Part shown: positions 13,003 through 13,235 of the stretch, piece by piece
How positions within the stretch are numbered: the stretch's first letter is position 1
Layout: each line of letters starts with the position of its first letter
Assembly (NCBI GenBank): GCA_020720525.1
Contig: DYON01000032.1
Location: forward strand, 1 to 13,235
Direction: 5' to 3'
Length of the DNA: 13,235 nucleotides
DNA from: Acetofilamentum sp.
GTDB taxonomy: Bacteria; Bacteroidota; Bacteroidia; Bacteroidales; DTU049
Translations under genes and position numbers: made by a program
Notes under the pieces: model-generated
What the model was told of the DNA's origin: nothing
What the model saw: the letters and a program-made list of their open reading frames with translations, nothing else
The model's database searches: none

Positions 13003-13010
13003 CAAAGATA
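13003..13010 (-). promoter_or_regulatory. -7 box directly before sufS; transcript may be leaderless
   Basis: On the minus strand these bases read TATCTTTG, an exact TAnnTTTG match, and only CATT separates it from the sufS ATG. The transcription start would then fall at or within a base or two of the start codon. No TTG is found at the usual -33 distance. Confidence 0.6.
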
Positions 13011-13058
13011 TTAAAAAAATGAATGTGCTTTGGCTTGTGTTTAGGCGATTTGTTTTTC

Positions 13059-13113
13059 AATCAACCGCAGGGCTCGCAGAGTTTTGCGCAGAGGACCGCA
13101 GAGGATTACCGAT
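13059..13113 (+). repeat. Dispersed intergenic repeat, copy B (CGCAGAG type)
   Basis: This 55-base element reads AATCAACCGCA, then TCGCAGAG, a GCGCAGAGG variant, and finally CCGCAGAGGATTACCGAT on the plus strand. Copy A lies at 888-947 on the other strand with the same two ends. The CGCAGAG core recurs at a spacing of about 12 bases, so the element looks like a degenerate tandem array with fixed ends. It lies upstream of the sufS promoter. Confidence 0.75.
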
Positions 13114-13129
13114 GAACACAAAAGCTCAT

Positions 13130-13187
13130 TTTGTCGTGCCAATATAAATGTTTCAAGCCAGCTTGGCATTTATGCCGACTCGACAAA
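13130..13187 (+). repeat. Imperfect inverted repeat at the right edge
   Basis: TTTGTCG (13130-13136) pairs with CGACAAA (13181-13187), ATAAATG (13144-13150) with CATTTAT (13167-13173), and CAAGC (13154-13158) with GCTTG (13161-13165). The arms are joined by a seven-by-seven internal loop and a small bulge. An overlapping alternative hairpin pairs GACAAACC with GGTTGTC (13182-13198, one bulged A). No gene is seen here; it may be a structured leader of a gene to the right, or another intergenic repeat. Confidence 0.45.
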
Positions 13188-13235
13188 CCGAGGTTGTCTC
13201 AAATTAAAGTTCGCGTTACGACATTTCATCGTTCC

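Overview
The window looks like a Bacteroidota chromosome, most likely Bacteroidales or a relative. Three things suggest this. Most genes start after A-rich leaders with no Shine-Dalgarno motif. Promoters match the Bacteroidota -7 box TAnnTTTG (847-854, 4532-4539, 4622-4629, 13003-13010). The protein families also fit: a short Suf-associated DUF59 protein, a Crp/Fnr regulator with an ENxVR-type recognition helix, and a beta-barrel porin. I see no rRNA, tRNA, CRISPR array, phage or insertion sequence.

Layout, left to right. panB (pantothenate synthesis) is on the minus strand at 12-827, followed by a short gap holding a dispersed repeat and an intrinsic terminator. Next is a minus-strand three-gene unit, read from 4497 down to 1031: a DUF485 protein (yjcH), an ActP-type cation/acetate symporter carrying a large extra hydrophilic loop, and an outer-membrane porin. 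Divergent from it is a plus-strand Crp/Fnr regulator (4665-5354) with four cysteines near its N terminus. Its stop codon overlaps the stop codon of a convergent 960-residue membrane sensor (5351-8233): Cache domain, two PAS domains, a CBS pair, and a DUF294/GlnD-like nucleotidyltransferase. Just upstream of that sensor, on the same strand, are a calcineurin-like phosphoesterase (8244-9011) and an unlisted 40-codon basic protein (9021-9143). A gap of about 310 bases leads to a 28-codon membrane peptide on the plus strand (9456-9542) with its own intrinsic terminator. The right side is a tight minus-strand unit: sufS, sufE, a Suf-associated DUF59 protein, and a GT-C-like membrane protein. The right edge (12999-13235) holds the sufS promoter, a second copy of the dispersed repeat and an imperfect inverted repeat.

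The most interesting region is 1031-9143. It combines acetate (or related carboxylate) uptake across both membranes, a possible Fe-S-type regulator, and a ligand-sensing nucleotidyltransferase co-transcribed with a phosphoesterase. This could be one sensing and uptake module, but no substrate or regulatory link is shown by sequence alone. The two proximal genes of the uptake unit are also the only genes here with perfect Shine-Dalgarno motifs, which is unusual for this phylum.
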